Shown here piece by piece: positions 9,922 through 19,117 of a stretch of 64,000 nucleotides of DNA. The stretch lies in NCBI GenBank assembly GCA_036273715.1, contig DASUHB010000013.1:43058-107057 (forward strand). Direction: 5' to 3'. The stretch comes from Gemmatimonadaceae bacterium (GTDB lineage Bacteria > Gemmatimonadota > Gemmatimonadetes > Gemmatimonadales > Gemmatimonadaceae). Under the pieces are notes generated by a model that did not search any database, was not told where the DNA came from, and saw only the letters and a program-made list of their open reading frames with translations. Every line of letters starts with the position of its first letter. Positions within the stretch are counted from its first letter, which is position 1. Made by a program: the position numbers and the translations under genes.

Positions 9922-11357
9922 TAGAAGACTCTCCCGATGCGGTAGGCCACGCGCGGCTGGTCGCCGTTGGCGCGGAAGCGGTACAAGAGCGGTTGGGCGG
10001 CGTCGATGGAATTGAACGCGCCGGCGTACAAGTTGACGCTGCCGTCCGCCTGCATGAGCGCGTACACCGGCAGCCCTTTGAGTCGATAGCCGTGAGTGAA
10101 AAACGCCGCTTGGTTTGCGGCCACGCCCGTCTGCACGAGAATGGACAGCGGCAGCTCGGTAATGTGGCCCTGCGCCGGCCGCAACGCACCCCGACGCCTG
10201 AGCGCCCGCAGCATCGAGTCGGCCGAGAAGCGCGTGTTGAACGCGCCGCTCACCACGAGGAAGGGCCCACTGGGTGGCTTGCCTTCTTCCGGCGACACCG
10301 TCAGGGCCGGCAGTCCTTTGCGTGACTCATCATCGATGGTGACGTTCGCGCTCGTCTCACTCGCCACTTCTGCCACGGCCACGGCGAACGCCGACGCGCG
10401 GGCCGAGTCGGTGGGGTTGGCCACCAGCGTGCCGGCAGCGACATCGGCTCGCGCTCCGTCGTCATGCGGGCTCTCGCTTCCGGAATCGGGAGAACCTCCA
10501 GCCGGCAGCGCGGCCTGGCCCGCGGCGCTCTCGGCCGCCGGTGGCTGGGCGATCGACGCATCGGCGTTCGGCGTGGGGCGCGGAATGAACTTGTCGGCCG
10601 CATACGTGGCCAGGGCGATCGCCACCACCGCCGCCACGGCGATGCCGATCCAGAAGGGCACGGGGCGCGCGCCTAACGGAGCCACCGTGGCGAGCTGCGC
10701 CGGCGTCGCGCGCCCCGCCGGCAGCCCATCGGGCGTCGCGGCCACGAGTTGCTCCTCGAATTGCGCGTCCGACATGACCGGTTCGGCCGCGTCGGCCGGC
10801 TCCATCGTCTCGGCGCGTGCGTGCGCGAGCACCGGCGCGCCGGGTGGCGCATGCGCGTCTCCGACCAGCACCACGCCGTCCATCGCCAGCGCGGCCGGCC
10901 CGGTGCCCGCGGTGTCGTCCGGCGCGATCACCAGGAGCAGCGCGCCGGCATCGCGGAACCCTGCGGCGAGCGACGCCCACCGCGCACTGCCGAGTATGGC
11001 GTCGTGGTCGATGGGCTTCGGTCCGCTCGGCAGCAGCAACAAGTTGCGCGCCGGGTCGACCGGATACGCGACCTTGTTGAGCGAGACGCCCTGGAAGAAC
11101 GCGTCCATGAGCCCGTACTCGAAGTCGTACGGCACGAGATCTTCGATCGGCTTGAGCTCACCCACCACGTCGGCCACGCATACACGGCGGCGGCGCGCCT
11201 GCGCGCGCGCCATGCCCAGCGCAACCTCGGCCGCGGCAACGGGATCGGATCCGATGACGAGCGCCGACGCGCGAAAATCGAGCGCCGACGCGATGCGTTG
11301 TCCTTCTTGTTCCCACGCGGAAGTGATCGTGTGGTCGAGCGGAGAGCTCACGGTCAC
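9921..11357 (-). CDS. Membrane protein with degenerate ParA/MinD-like domain and SPOR-like C-terminus
   Basis: A 478-residue protein without a signal peptide. Residues about 28-160 read like a MinD/CpsD P-loop fold (ALVIGSDPVAAAEVALGMARA, VCVADVVGELKPIEDLVP, NLLLLPSG), but the Walker A lysine is absent (GSDPVAAAE instead of GxGKT), so ATP hydrolysis is unlikely. One transmembrane helix follows (PFWIGIAVAAVVAIALATYA), then an Ala/Pro-rich linker and a C-terminal FLVVSGAFNTRFSADSMLRAL to end segment that resembles SPOR peptidoglycan-binding repeats. Overlaps both neighbours (GTGA upstream, 1 nt with smc). The function is not known; a polar or divisome role is a guess. Confidence 0.7.
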   Translation of the reverse strand: MTVSSPLDHTITSAWEQEGQRIASALDFRASALVIGSDPVAAAEVALGMARAQARRRRVCVADVVGELKPIEDLVPYDFEYGLMDAFFQGVSLNKVAYPVDPARNLLLLPSGPKPIDHDAILGSARWASLAAGFRDAGALLLVIAPDDTAGTGPAALAMDGVVLVGDAHAPPGAPVLAHARAETMEPADAAEPVMSDAQFEEQLVAATPDGLPAGRATPAQLATVAPLGARPVPFWIGIAVAAVVAIALATYAADKFIPRPTPNADASIAQPPAAESAAGQAALPAGGSPDSGSESPHDDGARADVAAGTLVANPTDSARASAFAVAVAEVASETSANVTIDDESRKGLPALTVSPEEGKPPSGPFLVVSGAFNTRFSADSMLRALRRRGALRPAQGHITELPLSILVQTGVAANQAAFFTHGYRLKGLPVYALMQADGSVNLYAGAFNSIDAAQPLLYRFRANGDQPRVAYRIGRVF

Positions 11358-12892
11358 GGTACTCCGGGATAGATCCAGTACGATGCACCAGACGCCTTGG
11401 CCACCCGCAGCGCGTCGTCTTTCGTGGCGTACGGCCCCAGCACCACGCGATAGATCATGTCGCCGTTGTGCGGTGCTTCGACGACGCGGGGATGCGCGCC
11501 GTCCACGGCGATGGTGCGGGCCAGCGAGTCGGCCAACTTTTGTGAGCGCAGCGCGGCAAACTGCACCGTGAAGCCGCCGAGGCCGACGCCTTGCGCGGCG
11601 CCTTTCACGCTGTCGCCGGCGGTGCCAGGTGGAGGCGGCGCCATGGCCGGCCGTGCGCCGGTGGCGCCGGTGGTATCGGGCGCCGTCGCGAACACGTTGC
11701 CTGTATCGTGAGCCGGCTCACCGGCTGACGTGTCGCGCGCCGAGCTGTCGGCGAGGGTGAGGGCCTGGTCGGACGGCCTGTCGGGGCGGCGGAACCCGTT
11801 CCAGGTGATGAACAGCCACGTGTCGCCGGCGCCGTCCTTCACGGTTTTCTCGACGCGCAGCGACTCGCCGTCGACGAGCGCGACGTCGTGGCCGGAGAGC
11901 AGCGCAAGCCATCCGTTAGGCGCGACGGCGGGCAGGTCGGCGCGCCATTCCGTCGACACGGCACCCACGAGCCGGTCGGTGCCGACGTTGATCACCCACG
12001 CCGAGTCGCCGGCGGCCGGCCGCGCGAGGACGTAGCGGCCGGTGGGATCCATGCGCAGGTCGATGGCCTGCCCGCCTAACGGAACGCGCGTGTCGATCTT
12101 GTGCGTGTAGCGGTCGATCACCACGATCGCGTCCGCCGAGTCCTCGGCGACGTAGATGCGATCGCCGCTGGGCGTCGTGGCCAGGGCGCGCACGTGATGG
12201 TCGAGGTGCACGCTCGGCACCGGTTCCAGACCGCGGTTGCGCAGGCCGATCAGTCCCGAGTCGACAGTGAAATACACCCGGTCGCCGACCATCGTGCGCA
12301 GCGCGCGCCCAACGACGGGCAGGTGCGCCGTGTCGGTGAGCTGGCGATCGGGCGGATGCATCTGCCAGACGGTGGTCTTGTCGCCGCGATCCGCCACGAG
12401 CAGCAGCGATCCGTCCGGCTCGGGGATCACGTCGTGCGGCGCTTCGGGCGCCTTGAACGTCCACTGGCCGGCGGGCGTCAGCCGAACGACGCTCCCATCC
12501 TTGGCGATGCCGTACACGCTCGACCCGTCGCTCGACGCGAGCCGCGTGAGCTTGGGTTTCGCGTCGCGCGAGACCGCGCCGAGTCGCAGGTCGACGCGCA
12601 CCACGGCGCCCTTCTGGTCGACGCCGGTGACGGATCCCGCTTCGTCGTCGAATCCGAGCACACGCTCGAGCGCCGGCGCTTTCTCGGCCGACGTCCAGAG
12701 TGCGGAGTCGAGCGACGGGTATGCAAATGCGCGAACGTGTCCCCCGGCTCGTGGAAACCAAAGCACGAGCGCATCGGGACCAGCGGACTGCTGGGGAGCA
12801 GGATGATCGGCGGGCGCGGCGGGAGTGCGGGCGCGCTCGTTCCGACCGCACGCCGCCAGCACGAGCGCAATCGCGAAAAACGCTCTACGCAC
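11354..12892 (-). CDS. Lipoprotein with beta-propeller and C-terminal SPOR-like domain
   Basis: A 512-residue exported protein with a lipobox-like signal (MRRAFFAIALVLAACG, Cys15). Residues about 45-350 form repeated YVTN/WD-like blades (GDRIYVAEDSADAIVVIDRYTHKID, GRYVLARPA, WVINVGTDRLVGAV). After a Pro/Thr-rich linker, the last 80 residues (GGFTVQFAALRSQKLADSLARTI ... YRVVLGPYATKDDALRVAK) match the SPOR pattern that binds denuded peptidoglycan at division sites. It overlaps the next gene by GTGA, so two SPOR-like proteins are made together just upstream of smc. Confidence 0.8.
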   Translation of the reverse strand: MRRAFFAIALVLAACGRNERARTPAAPADHPAPQQSAGPDALVLWFPRAGGHVRAFAYPSLDSALWTSAEKAPALERVLGFDDEAGSVTGVDQKGAVVRVDLRLGAVSRDAKPKLTRLASSDGSSVYGIAKDGSVVRLTPAGQWTFKAPEAPHDVIPEPDGSLLLVADRGDKTTVWQMHPPDRQLTDTAHLPVVGRALRTMVGDRVYFTVDSGLIGLRNRGLEPVPSVHLDHHVRALATTPSGDRIYVAEDSADAIVVIDRYTHKIDTRVPLGGQAIDLRMDPTGRYVLARPAAGDSAWVINVGTDRLVGAVSTEWRADLPAVAPNGWLALLSGHDVALVDGESLRVEKTVKDGAGDTWLFITWNGFRRPDRPSDQALTLADSSARDTSAGEPAHDTGNVFATAPDTTGATGARPAMAPPPPGTAGDSVKGAAQGVGLGGFTVQFAALRSQKLADSLARTIAVDGAHPRVVEAPHNGDMIYRVVLGPYATKDDALRVAKASGASYWIYPGVP

Positions 12893-12930
12893 GCCTGCAA
12901 GCTAAGGCAGCGGGAAAACTTGGGAAAGGG

Positions 12931-12950
12931 AAGCGCGCCAAAGCGCGCTT
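12931..12950 (-). terminator. Hairpin after the outer-membrane propeller/barrel gene
   Basis: A perfect 8-bp inverted repeat (AAGCGCGC / GCGCGCTT, 4-nt loop) starts 3 nt downstream of the stop at 12953. On the minus strand it is followed by a pyrimidine-rich stretch CCCTTTCCCAAGTTTTCCC rather than a clean U-run. It may terminate or attenuate transcription before the propeller lipoprotein gene. Confidence 0.45.
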
Positions 12951-12952
12951 GT

Positions 12953-15900
12953 CTAGAACGGTGGGTAGATCGAGAACTGCCAGACGCCCCGGTGACCCGT
13001 CGCTTCCGTCGGGATCGCGTAGCTCCACCCGAGGATCACGTAGTTGAACATGTTGATCCGAATGCTCACGCCGTGACTGGTGAGGAGGCCGCGCACGTTG
13101 GTGGGGTCATCGACGCGCACGCGATGGAGCACCACGTCCTGGCCGCTGAACCAGGCGGTGCCGACGTCGTAGAAGAAGGCACCTTCGATGGGCGGGAGCG
13201 GGATCACACCGGCAATCATGCCGCCGCGGTAGATCGGGAACCGCAGCTCTGCGCTCGCCATGGCGAGGCTGCTGCCCAGAAGGGGAGAGCAGCGATAGAG
13301 CGCCGATGTCGTGGTCGTGGGGCAGGTGCCCTGCGCGGACGAGAATGTCGCGCCGTCATAGCCGCGCATCTCGTCCGAGTACGCGATGTATTTGCGGAGC
13401 GAGTCGGCGTCGCGGCCGGTGGACACGTTCGCCATGACGCGCGTGGCGACGGTGAGATAGCTGAACAGGATCGGATCGTACCGCCGATAGTCGGCCAGAT
13501 ATTCGGTCCACTTGAGGCTGCCCAGCGCCGGTTGCGCCTGGAAGCGGTAGCGCCGTCCGTAGATCGGCGCGGTGTAGCCCCAGAGCACGTTGTCCGACAC
13601 GTAGGCCAGGAGCGGCTGCACGTAATTGACGGTGCGGCCGTTCTGGTCGGCTTCGTTGAAGCCGTCGATCTGCGTGTACGACGAGTCGAGCTGGCGCGTG
13701 AACACGAGGTCGTTGCGCTCGAGGTTCGTTAGGCGCATGCCCAACTCGATGCGCGTGAAGCGGTCGAGCGGGTAAATCCCGACGCCGTACGCCTGCCGGA
13801 CCATGTAGCGCGTGATGATCTGCGTCTCGAAGAATCCCTGCGCGTCGCCGGCGAGACCGTACCCGTTGGCGAAGTAGTACGGCTGTTGGTAGATGCCGGT
13901 GGAGTACTGGAAGCGGCGGCCCAGGTTCGTGTAGCCGGCGAACATCTGGGCGTCGGCGATGCGGCCGTTGACCGCGCCGGCGAACGCGAGCTGGTTGTTG
14001 CCGGTCATGTCGCTGAGAACGATGGCCGTGCCGCCGTAGACGCCGCTCCCGAAATCATCGGTGGCGTAGCCGACCGAGGGACGGGCCACGTAGTCCGGCG
14101 CGAAGCGCACGCGGTAGCGATAGCGCTTGAAGGTGGTGGTGTCGGGAAGCGTGAGGTCGGCGCTGTCGAGCAGGGCTTCGACGGTCACCGGCGCGCGCGC
14201 ATGGGCCACGGTGTCCGCGGGCAGGTCGTCGGCCGGCGCCGACTCGGCGCGCGACGCCTCCGAGGGTGCGGCATCGATTCCGTTAGGCACGAGATCGCCG
14301 GGTGTCGGTGCGACGCGGGCGATGCCGGCGCTCGCCCCGCCGCCGCCGCCGCTGCCGCCGTGCAGCGCCACCGTTTGTTCCGGCGCTCCGTTAGGCCGAG
14401 CGACGAGGGCGCGCGGATGGTCCACCGCCCAGATCGAATAGTTGCCGTCCGAGTAGTACGTGTAGACGAGGCGGTCGGTCCCCTGCGCCCACGAGATGGC
14501 GGGACTCACCTCGGTGATCGCCGATACGCCGCCGACGACGTGGGTCAGTTGGTGCTCCTCGCCGGTCGTCAGGTCGGCGAGGAAGAGGTTCTCGATGCCC
14601 GTCCGGTTGCTCACGAACGCGATCGACTTGCCGTCCGGCGCCCACATCGGATTGATGTTGAGGCCGCTCTGTCCGGGCAGCACATCGATCGATCCATCGC
14701 GCAGGTGATAGAGCGCGATGCGCATCTTCGGGAAGTGCAGTTGGGCGAGGTCGGCGCCGTCGCCGCGATCGGTCGCGAACGCGATGGTGGATCCATCGGG
14801 CGACCACTGGGGCTGCAGGTCGCCGTACTTGTCGTTGGTCAGCTGGCGCAGCCCCGAGCCGTCGGCGTTGATCACGTAGAGGTCGGTGATGCCGCCGTGA
14901 TCGCCCGAGAACACGATCTGCCTGGCGTCCGGCGACCAGCTCGGACTCGTGATGCCGTCCAGCGGCAGCGCGATGCGCGCGATGCGCCGGTGGGTCGCGA
15001 CATCCAGGATGTAGAGCACTTCCTTGCCTTCGCCTAACGCAGTGAACGCGAGCCGCTTGCTGTCGGGCGAGAACGCGCTCTGCGAATAGAGGATCTGCAG
15101 CTCCTCGTAGCTCGGGTCGAACGTGCTCTTGACGAGGCGCGCGATGCGCTTGCCGGTGCGCGCGTCGGCCAGCCACAGGTCGATGAACACCTGGCCGCGC
15201 ACGAAGCTGCCGTTGGACAGGAACGCGATGTACTGCCCGTTCGGCGAGAGCGCCGGCGCGAGGAAGATCTGTCCGCCGCTCCGCCGCTCGGTGAGCAGCG
15301 GCTGCGAGAACGTGCGCGGCCGCTCGAGGTGCGCCACCGGCGGCAGGTACCGCGCGCGCATGGCATACCGCCACGCGTTGCCCAGGTCCTCGAGCGACAT
15401 GCCGGTCTCGCGCGAGAACGCGGCCGGCACGCCTAACGACGCGGCGTCGCTCAGAATCGCGCCGATCACGTCGTCGCCCCACCGCTGGCCCACGTAGGCC
15501 CAGAACGACTCGCCGTACCGGTACGGAAAGTACAGGTCGGGCCGTTCCGTCATCAGCTGCATGGACGGCAGGTTGTCGTTGAGCGCGGCGTCGCGGATCA
15601 CCGTCGCCGTGTGCGGATCGTCCGGTCCGATCGACAAGTACTCGGCCATGCCTTCCATGAACCACAGCGGCGGATCCACCGCCGACAGCGACGGGATCGC
15701 CGAGCCTGCGCCGCGCCCGTGCTGGAAGATATCGAATTGGAATTCATGCACCATCTCGTGCGTCAACACGTGCTCGAACGAGCGGTAGTCGCCCGTGAAC
15801 GGCAGCAGCATCCGGTCGCGCAGCGGCTCCGTCACGCCGCCCGTGCCTTCGCCTAAATCGCCGGTCACGTTGTTCTGGCCGAAATCCGATCGCGATGCGA

Positions 15901-16171
15901 ACACCATGATCGGTTTCTTCTCTCGGAACTCGTGCGACAGCACGTGCGACAGACGCGCATACGCGCGCTCTGCCAACCGCGCGGCATCCATCGCCGCCTC
16001 GCGCTCGTCGGGATAGTAGTGAATCAGGAAGTGATCGGTTTCGATGACCTGCCAGTCGAAATTCCGATACTGCACCTGATTCTGTCCGAAGTAGTCCTGG
16101 GCATGGAGCGCGGCCGGGCTGATCGCGATCAGCGCCGCGACACAGAGCGCGCGACGTGCCCGGGCGAGCAT
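12953..16171 (-). CDS. Outer-membrane protein: gluzincin-like peptidase domain, TolB-like propeller, Omp85-like barrel
   Basis: A 1072-residue exported protein (signal peptide ending ALHAQ, residue 25). Residues about 40-270 resemble a peptidase MA-like gluzincin: HEMVH at 138-142 and EGMAEYL at 173-179 give a full HExxH...E zinc site. Residues about 290-620 hold TolB/PD40 blades (SPNGQYIAFLSNG, SPDSKRLAFTALGEG, WSPDGSTIAFATDRG, WAPDGKSIAFVSNRTG). After a low-complexity Ala/Gly/Pro linker the rest looks like a surface-antigen beta-barrel (VRFAPDYVARPSVGYATDDFGSGVYGG, final aromatic F). The ATG overlaps the rsfS stop; a GTG at 16174 is an alternative. Substrate unknown. Confidence 0.8.
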   Translation of the reverse strand: MLARARRALCVAALIAISPAALHAQDYFGQNQVQYRNFDWQVIETDHFLIHYYPDEREAAMDAARLAERAYARLSHVLSHEFREKKPIMVFASRSDFGQNNVTGDLGEGTGGVTEPLRDRMLLPFTGDYRSFEHVLTHEMVHEFQFDIFQHGRGAGSAIPSLSAVDPPLWFMEGMAEYLSIGPDDPHTATVIRDAALNDNLPSMQLMTERPDLYFPYRYGESFWAYVGQRWGDDVIGAILSDAASLGVPAAFSRETGMSLEDLGNAWRYAMRARYLPPVAHLERPRTFSQPLLTERRSGGQIFLAPALSPNGQYIAFLSNGSFVRGQVFIDLWLADARTGKRIARLVKSTFDPSYEELQILYSQSAFSPDSKRLAFTALGEGKEVLYILDVATHRRIARIALPLDGITSPSWSPDARQIVFSGDHGGITDLYVINADGSGLRQLTNDKYGDLQPQWSPDGSTIAFATDRGDGADLAQLHFPKMRIALYHLRDGSIDVLPGQSGLNINPMWAPDGKSIAFVSNRTGIENLFLADLTTGEEHQLTHVVGGVSAITEVSPAISWAQGTDRLVYTYYSDGNYSIWAVDHPRALVARPNGAPEQTVALHGGSGGGGGASAGIARVAPTPGDLVPNGIDAAPSEASRAESAPADDLPADTVAHARAPVTVEALLDSADLTLPDTTTFKRYRYRVRFAPDYVARPSVGYATDDFGSGVYGGTAIVLSDMTGNNQLAFAGAVNGRIADAQMFAGYTNLGRRFQYSTGIYQQPYYFANGYGLAGDAQGFFETQIITRYMVRQAYGVGIYPLDRFTRIELGMRLTNLERNDLVFTRQLDSSYTQIDGFNEADQNGRTVNYVQPLLAYVSDNVLWGYTAPIYGRRYRFQAQPALGSLKWTEYLADYRRYDPILFSYLTVATRVMANVSTGRDADSLRKYIAYSDEMRGYDGATFSSAQGTCPTTTTSALYRCSPLLGSSLAMASAELRFPIYRGGMIAGVIPLPPIEGAFFYDVGTAWFSGQDVVLHRVRVDDPTNVRGLLTSHGVSIRINMFNYVILGWSYAIPTEATGHRGVWQFSIYPPF

Positions 16172-16557
16172 CACATCCCCGCCCGCAATCCCTCGATCGG
16201 GATTGTCGCCGCGTCACCCCACAGCCGCTCCAACTGATAAAATGACCGAAGCGTGGGATGGAACACGTGGACCACGAAATCGATGTAGTCGAGCAACACC
16301 CACCGCCCCTGCGTGAGGCCTTCGACGTGGTGCGCTCTCACACCCTCTTTTCTCAGTTCCTCGAGCACGTGCTCCGCGATCGCGCGGACGTGCGTGTCCG
16401 ATGAGCCGCTGGCGATGACGAAGTAGTCGGTGGCGTCCGACACGCGCGCCAGGTCGAGGACCACGATGTCATTGGCCTTGAGGTCCGCGCAGAGGAGCGC
16501 GGCGCGGCGCGCGGTCGTGAGCGAATCGGATTCCGGTTGGGGCAACGGCTGGGACAT
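16171..16557 (-). CDS. rsfS: Ribosome silencing factor RsfS
   Basis: RsfS binds ribosomal protein L14 and blocks subunit joining during starvation. The 128-residue product has the family core: DIVVLDLARVSDATDYFVIASGSSD, VRAIAEHVLEELRKEG, GRWVLLDYIDFVVHVFHPTLRSFYQLERLWGDA. The ATG at 16557 gives the usual length; the frame stays open 54 codons further upstream but that stretch shows no family similarity. The stop overlaps the following ATG (TGATG). Confidence 0.92.
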   Translation of the reverse strand: MSQPLPQPESDSLTTARRAALLCADLKANDIVVLDLARVSDATDYFVIASGSSDTHVRAIAEHVLEELRKEGVRAHHVEGLTQGRWVLLDYIDFVVHVFHPTLRSFYQLERLWGDAATIPIEGLRAGM

Positions 16558-16909
16558 GCTGTGCTGGACCAGGATGGCGAGTGGCGTGACGTGGTCGCGG
16601 TCGAATGCGACGGGCTGTTCCAACGTAATGCATAACCCGCTCGCCGCTGCGCAATCCACGTCGCGCATGTCGCGGTCGGTCCAGGCCTCTGTGCTGCGAG
16701 ATCGGGTAGCGTGAAACAATGCGTTGCTCCGTCATCGGTCGAGCGTGCGGTCGCCACGATGCCGGGTACGCAACGAGCGTGCTCGATGCGAACTCGCTCA
16801 GTTTTTTCCGGTTGGCAGCGCGTCTCGGCGACGTCGGGCCGCCAGCGACGACAGCCGCCTCGAGACCAGGTCCCCGAGGCGGCTGTCAGAAAACGGTACG
16901 GTGCGCCGG
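16558..16909. other. Intergenic region between rsfS and rplI
   Basis: About 350 nt with no convincing gene. It holds the rplI-side hairpin (16851-16886) and presumably the rsfS promoter, which I could not place with confidence. Confidence 0.6.
16851..16886 (-). terminator. Hairpin downstream of rplI
   Basis: A perfect 12-bp inverted repeat (ACAGCCGCCTCG / CGAGGCGGCTGT, 12-nt loop) lies 23 nt past the rplI stop. No U-tract follows on the minus strand, so it is either a terminator lacking a U-run or an RNA 3'-end stabiliser. Confidence 0.45.
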
Positions 16910-17356
16910 CTACTGCTTGATCACCCAGACCTTGATGTCGGGCTTCACTTCCGCGTGTAAGCGGATCGGCACACGGTAGACGCCCAACGCCTTGATCGGC
17001 TCGTGGAGCTCGATCTGGCGCTTTTCGATCTCGGGGAAGCCCTGCGAGTGCAGCTGCTGGGCGATGTCGGCGGCGGTCACCGAGCCGAAGAGTTTCTCCT
17101 CGTCGCCCACGCGCGCCGAGAAGGTGAGCGAGACCTGCGCCAGGCGGTCGGCGACGGTCTGTGCCGCATCACGTCGCTCGTTCTCCGCGGCTTCGAGACG
17201 GGCGCGCTCGGCGGCGATGCGTTTGCGATTGCCGTCGGTGGCTTCGTAGGCGAGGCCGCGCGGAATGAGATAGTTGCGCGCGTAGCCGTTGGACACCTTC
17301 ACGATGTCGCCCGGTTTGCCCACGTTTTCGATCGCGTTGCGAAGAATGACTTCCAT
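16910..17356 (-). CDS. rplI: 50S ribosomal protein L9
   Basis: A 148-residue protein of normal length with the N-terminal RNA-binding domain (MEVILRNAIENVGKPGDIVKVSNGYARNYLIPRGLA) and the long connecting helix rich in Glu/Arg/Ala leading to the C-terminal domain. It is the last gene of the rpsF-rpsR-DUF2232-rplI operon, 48 nt after the membrane-protein gene. Confidence 0.97.
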   Translation of the reverse strand: MEVILRNAIENVGKPGDIVKVSNGYARNYLIPRGLAYEATDGNRKRIAAERARLEAAENERRDAAQTVADRLAQVSLTFSARVGDEEKLFGSVTAADIAQQLHSQGFPEIEKRQIELHEPIKALGVYRVPIRLHAEVKPDIKVWVIKQ

Positions 17357-17404
17357 GTCGTGCTCCAGTCGGACGAAGGGGATACGTTAGGCGAAGGCGA
17401 GAGG

Positions 17405-18445
17405 TCAGCGGTCGCGGCCGCCGATGAGCGAATGCTTGAGACGGCGGCGCCAGTCGATCCACGTGTCGCTCACGCCGAGGCCCACCGCCCACGGCACCGT
17501 GACGAGCGAGAACGGGAATGCGGCGACCGCGACCGCCACGCTGGTGACGGCGACGCGGCGCGAGATGCACCACGCATAGATCCCGTAGCCGCGCAGCGCA
17601 TAGAGCGTCCCGAAAAAGATGAGGACGCTCTTGCCGGCGGCGGCGATGGCGTCGCGCGACGGAATCAGAATGAGGATGGTGCCGACGATGAGCGCCCAGA
17701 CGAGCTGATCGCCGAACGTGAATTGCCGGAGCGGCGCGAGCGGCGCCCCGATGCGAACCCGGCTCAGGCGATGGAACAGCGCCCAGGCGAGCGCGAGCGC
17801 GGCCAGTGCTTCGAGCGCGAGTGATGCCGGATAGAGCGGCGCCGCGTATTCAGACATCCGCTCCTGCACCTCGGCCTGCCGATCGGCAACTTTGTTTGCC
17901 ATGTCGGCGAGTTTCGGGAACGACACGGCCACCTGCCACGCGTCCTTCTGCATCTCGTCGACGGCCGCCGAGTTCCGGGCGGCGAATTGCGCGGCAAAGA
18001 CCTGCTCGGCGCCGGCGGGATCGAGGCGGCCGGTGGCGATCACGCCTAACGACAGCACGATGGCGAGGCCGAGGCCGAGGAGCGCGCGCGCGATGAAGGG
18101 CTGCCGCCGGCCGACGATGCACACGACGCCGAACGCCGCGGCGACGAGCACTCCCCAGCCGCGCGCCAGCGCGTAGTAGGCCGCGTCGACGTTGGGCGGC
18201 GGCGGCAGCGTGAGAATGGCGGCGGCGAGCGCCGACCAGATGAGTGCGAGCCACAACGAGCCGCCGGCCCACCACCCGACCACGCAACAGGCGGCGAGGG
18301 CGGGGACGAGCAGCACGAGTGTGTCGATGACGGGCAACGTCGACGGACCACCCGGGATGTGCGGAATCACGAGGAACGCCGCGAGGGCGAGGATGACGCG
18401 GATCCATCCCCGCTCGCGCGGCGCCGGCGTGGTGCCGTTAGGCAT
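17405..18445 (-). CDS. DUF2232 (YybS-like) multispanning membrane protein
   Basis: A 346-residue protein with about eight hydrophobic helices (for example VILALAAFLVIPHI, LVLLVPALAACCVVGWWAG, ALLGLGLAIVLSLGVIA, LVWALIVGTILILIP). Position between rpsR and rplI and the C-terminal GTLYALRGYGIYAWCISRR stretch fit the DUF2232/YybS family, which sits beside rplI in Firmicutes too. Only 3 nt separate it from the rpsR stop. Function unknown. Confidence 0.7.
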   Translation of the reverse strand: MPNGTTPAPRERGWIRVILALAAFLVIPHIPGGPSTLPVIDTLVLLVPALAACCVVGWWAGGSLWLALIWSALAAAILTLPPPPNVDAAYYALARGWGVLVAAAFGVVCIVGRRQPFIARALLGLGLAIVLSLGVIATGRLDPAGAEQVFAAQFAARNSAAVDEMQKDAWQVAVSFPKLADMANKVADRQAEVQERMSEYAAPLYPASLALEALAALALAWALFHRLSRVRIGAPLAPLRQFTFGDQLVWALIVGTILILIPSRDAIAAAGKSVLIFFGTLYALRGYGIYAWCISRRVAVTSVAVAVAAFPFSLVTVPWAVGLGVSDTWIDWRRRLKHSLIGGRDR

Positions 18446-18448
18446 CCG

Positions 18449-18670
18449 TCAGGCCTGGTGTCCCCGAATGTAGGGGATCAAGGCCAGGTAGCGGGCGCGC
18501 TTGATGGACACCGCGAGCTGCCGCTGGTGGCGCGCGCACACGCCGCTCAGGCGGCTCGGCAGGATCTTGCCGGTGTCGGTGAGGAAGCGGCCTAACGTAC
18601 GATCATCCTTGTAGTCGATGAAGCGCACGCGGGACTCGCAGAAGGGGCAGCTTTTCTGTGGGCGTCGCAT
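18449..18670 (-). CDS. rpsR: 30S ribosomal protein S18
   Basis: A 73-residue protein with KSCPFCESRVRFIDYKD, LGRFLTDTGKILPSRLSGVCARHQRQLAVSIKRARYLALIPY, all hallmark S18 segments. The cysteines (CPFC plus a later C-x2-H) suggest the zinc-binding form of S18. It lies 3 nt after rpsF. Confidence 0.97.
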   Translation of the reverse strand: MRRPQKSCPFCESRVRFIDYKDDRTLGRFLTDTGKILPSRLSGVCARHQRQLAVSIKRARYLALIPYIRGHQA

Positions 18671-18673
18671 GGG

Positions 18674-19042
18674 TCAGTCCTCGTCGTCGTCATCATCGGC
18701 GTTCCGCGCCGTGCGGCCCGCGGCGATCTCGTCCTCGCTCATCGGCGGTGCGCCCACCTCGTGCTCGTGCAGCGCGACGAGATACCGGACGACGCCGTCG
18801 TCGAGCTTGAGCGCGCGCTCGTATTCGGGGAGCACGCTGGGCTCCGCTTCGAACCGGGCGATGGCGTAGTAGCCGTTGTCTCGCGGCCCGATGGAGTACG
18901 CGAGCTGGCGGCGACCCCAATGGTCGACGTTGAGCGAGTCGCCGGCGCCGAGCATGGCGTGGAAACGGCCGAGTTTTTCTTGGATGGCGGCGTCTTCGAG
19001 AGTCGAGTCGAAGATGTACACCGCCTCGTAGCGGCGAGGCAT
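18674..19042 (-). CDS. rpsF: 30S ribosomal protein S6
   Basis: A 122-residue S6 (RRYEAVYIFDSTLEDAAIQEKL, WGRRQLAYSIGPRDNGYYAIARFEAEPSVLPEYERALKLDDGVVRYL) with an acidic tail ending in a run of Asp. The ATG at 19042 is preceded by GGGAGG about 12 nt upstream. First gene of the operon; the leader contains a strong hairpin (19071-19090). Confidence 0.96.
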   Translation of the reverse strand: MPRRYEAVYIFDSTLEDAAIQEKLGRFHAMLGAGDSLNVDHWGRRQLAYSIGPRDNGYYAIARFEAEPSVLPEYERALKLDDGVVRYLVALHEHEVGAPPMSEDEIAAGRTARNADDDDDED

Positions 19043-19070
19043 GTCGGTAAAACCTCCCTGTGGTCTGGCG

Positions 19071-19090
19071 CCCCCACAGCAGTGTGGGGG
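19071..19090 (-). promoter_or_regulatory. Hairpin in the rpsF leader
   Basis: CCCCCAC / GTGGGGG with a 6-nt loop, between the candidate promoter and the rpsF ribosome-binding site. Many bacteria carry an S6:S18-binding leader motif at this place for autoregulation. I cannot confirm that this hairpin has the conserved loop of that motif. Confidence 0.4.
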
Positions 19091-19117
19091 AGGGCTATGT
19101 GAAAGCTGCGAGCATGC

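Noticed and set aside
12101..13732. Plus-strand open frame of 543 codons
   Set aside because: Runs antisense across two recognised minus-strand genes and the hairpin between them; no family resemblance or start signal.
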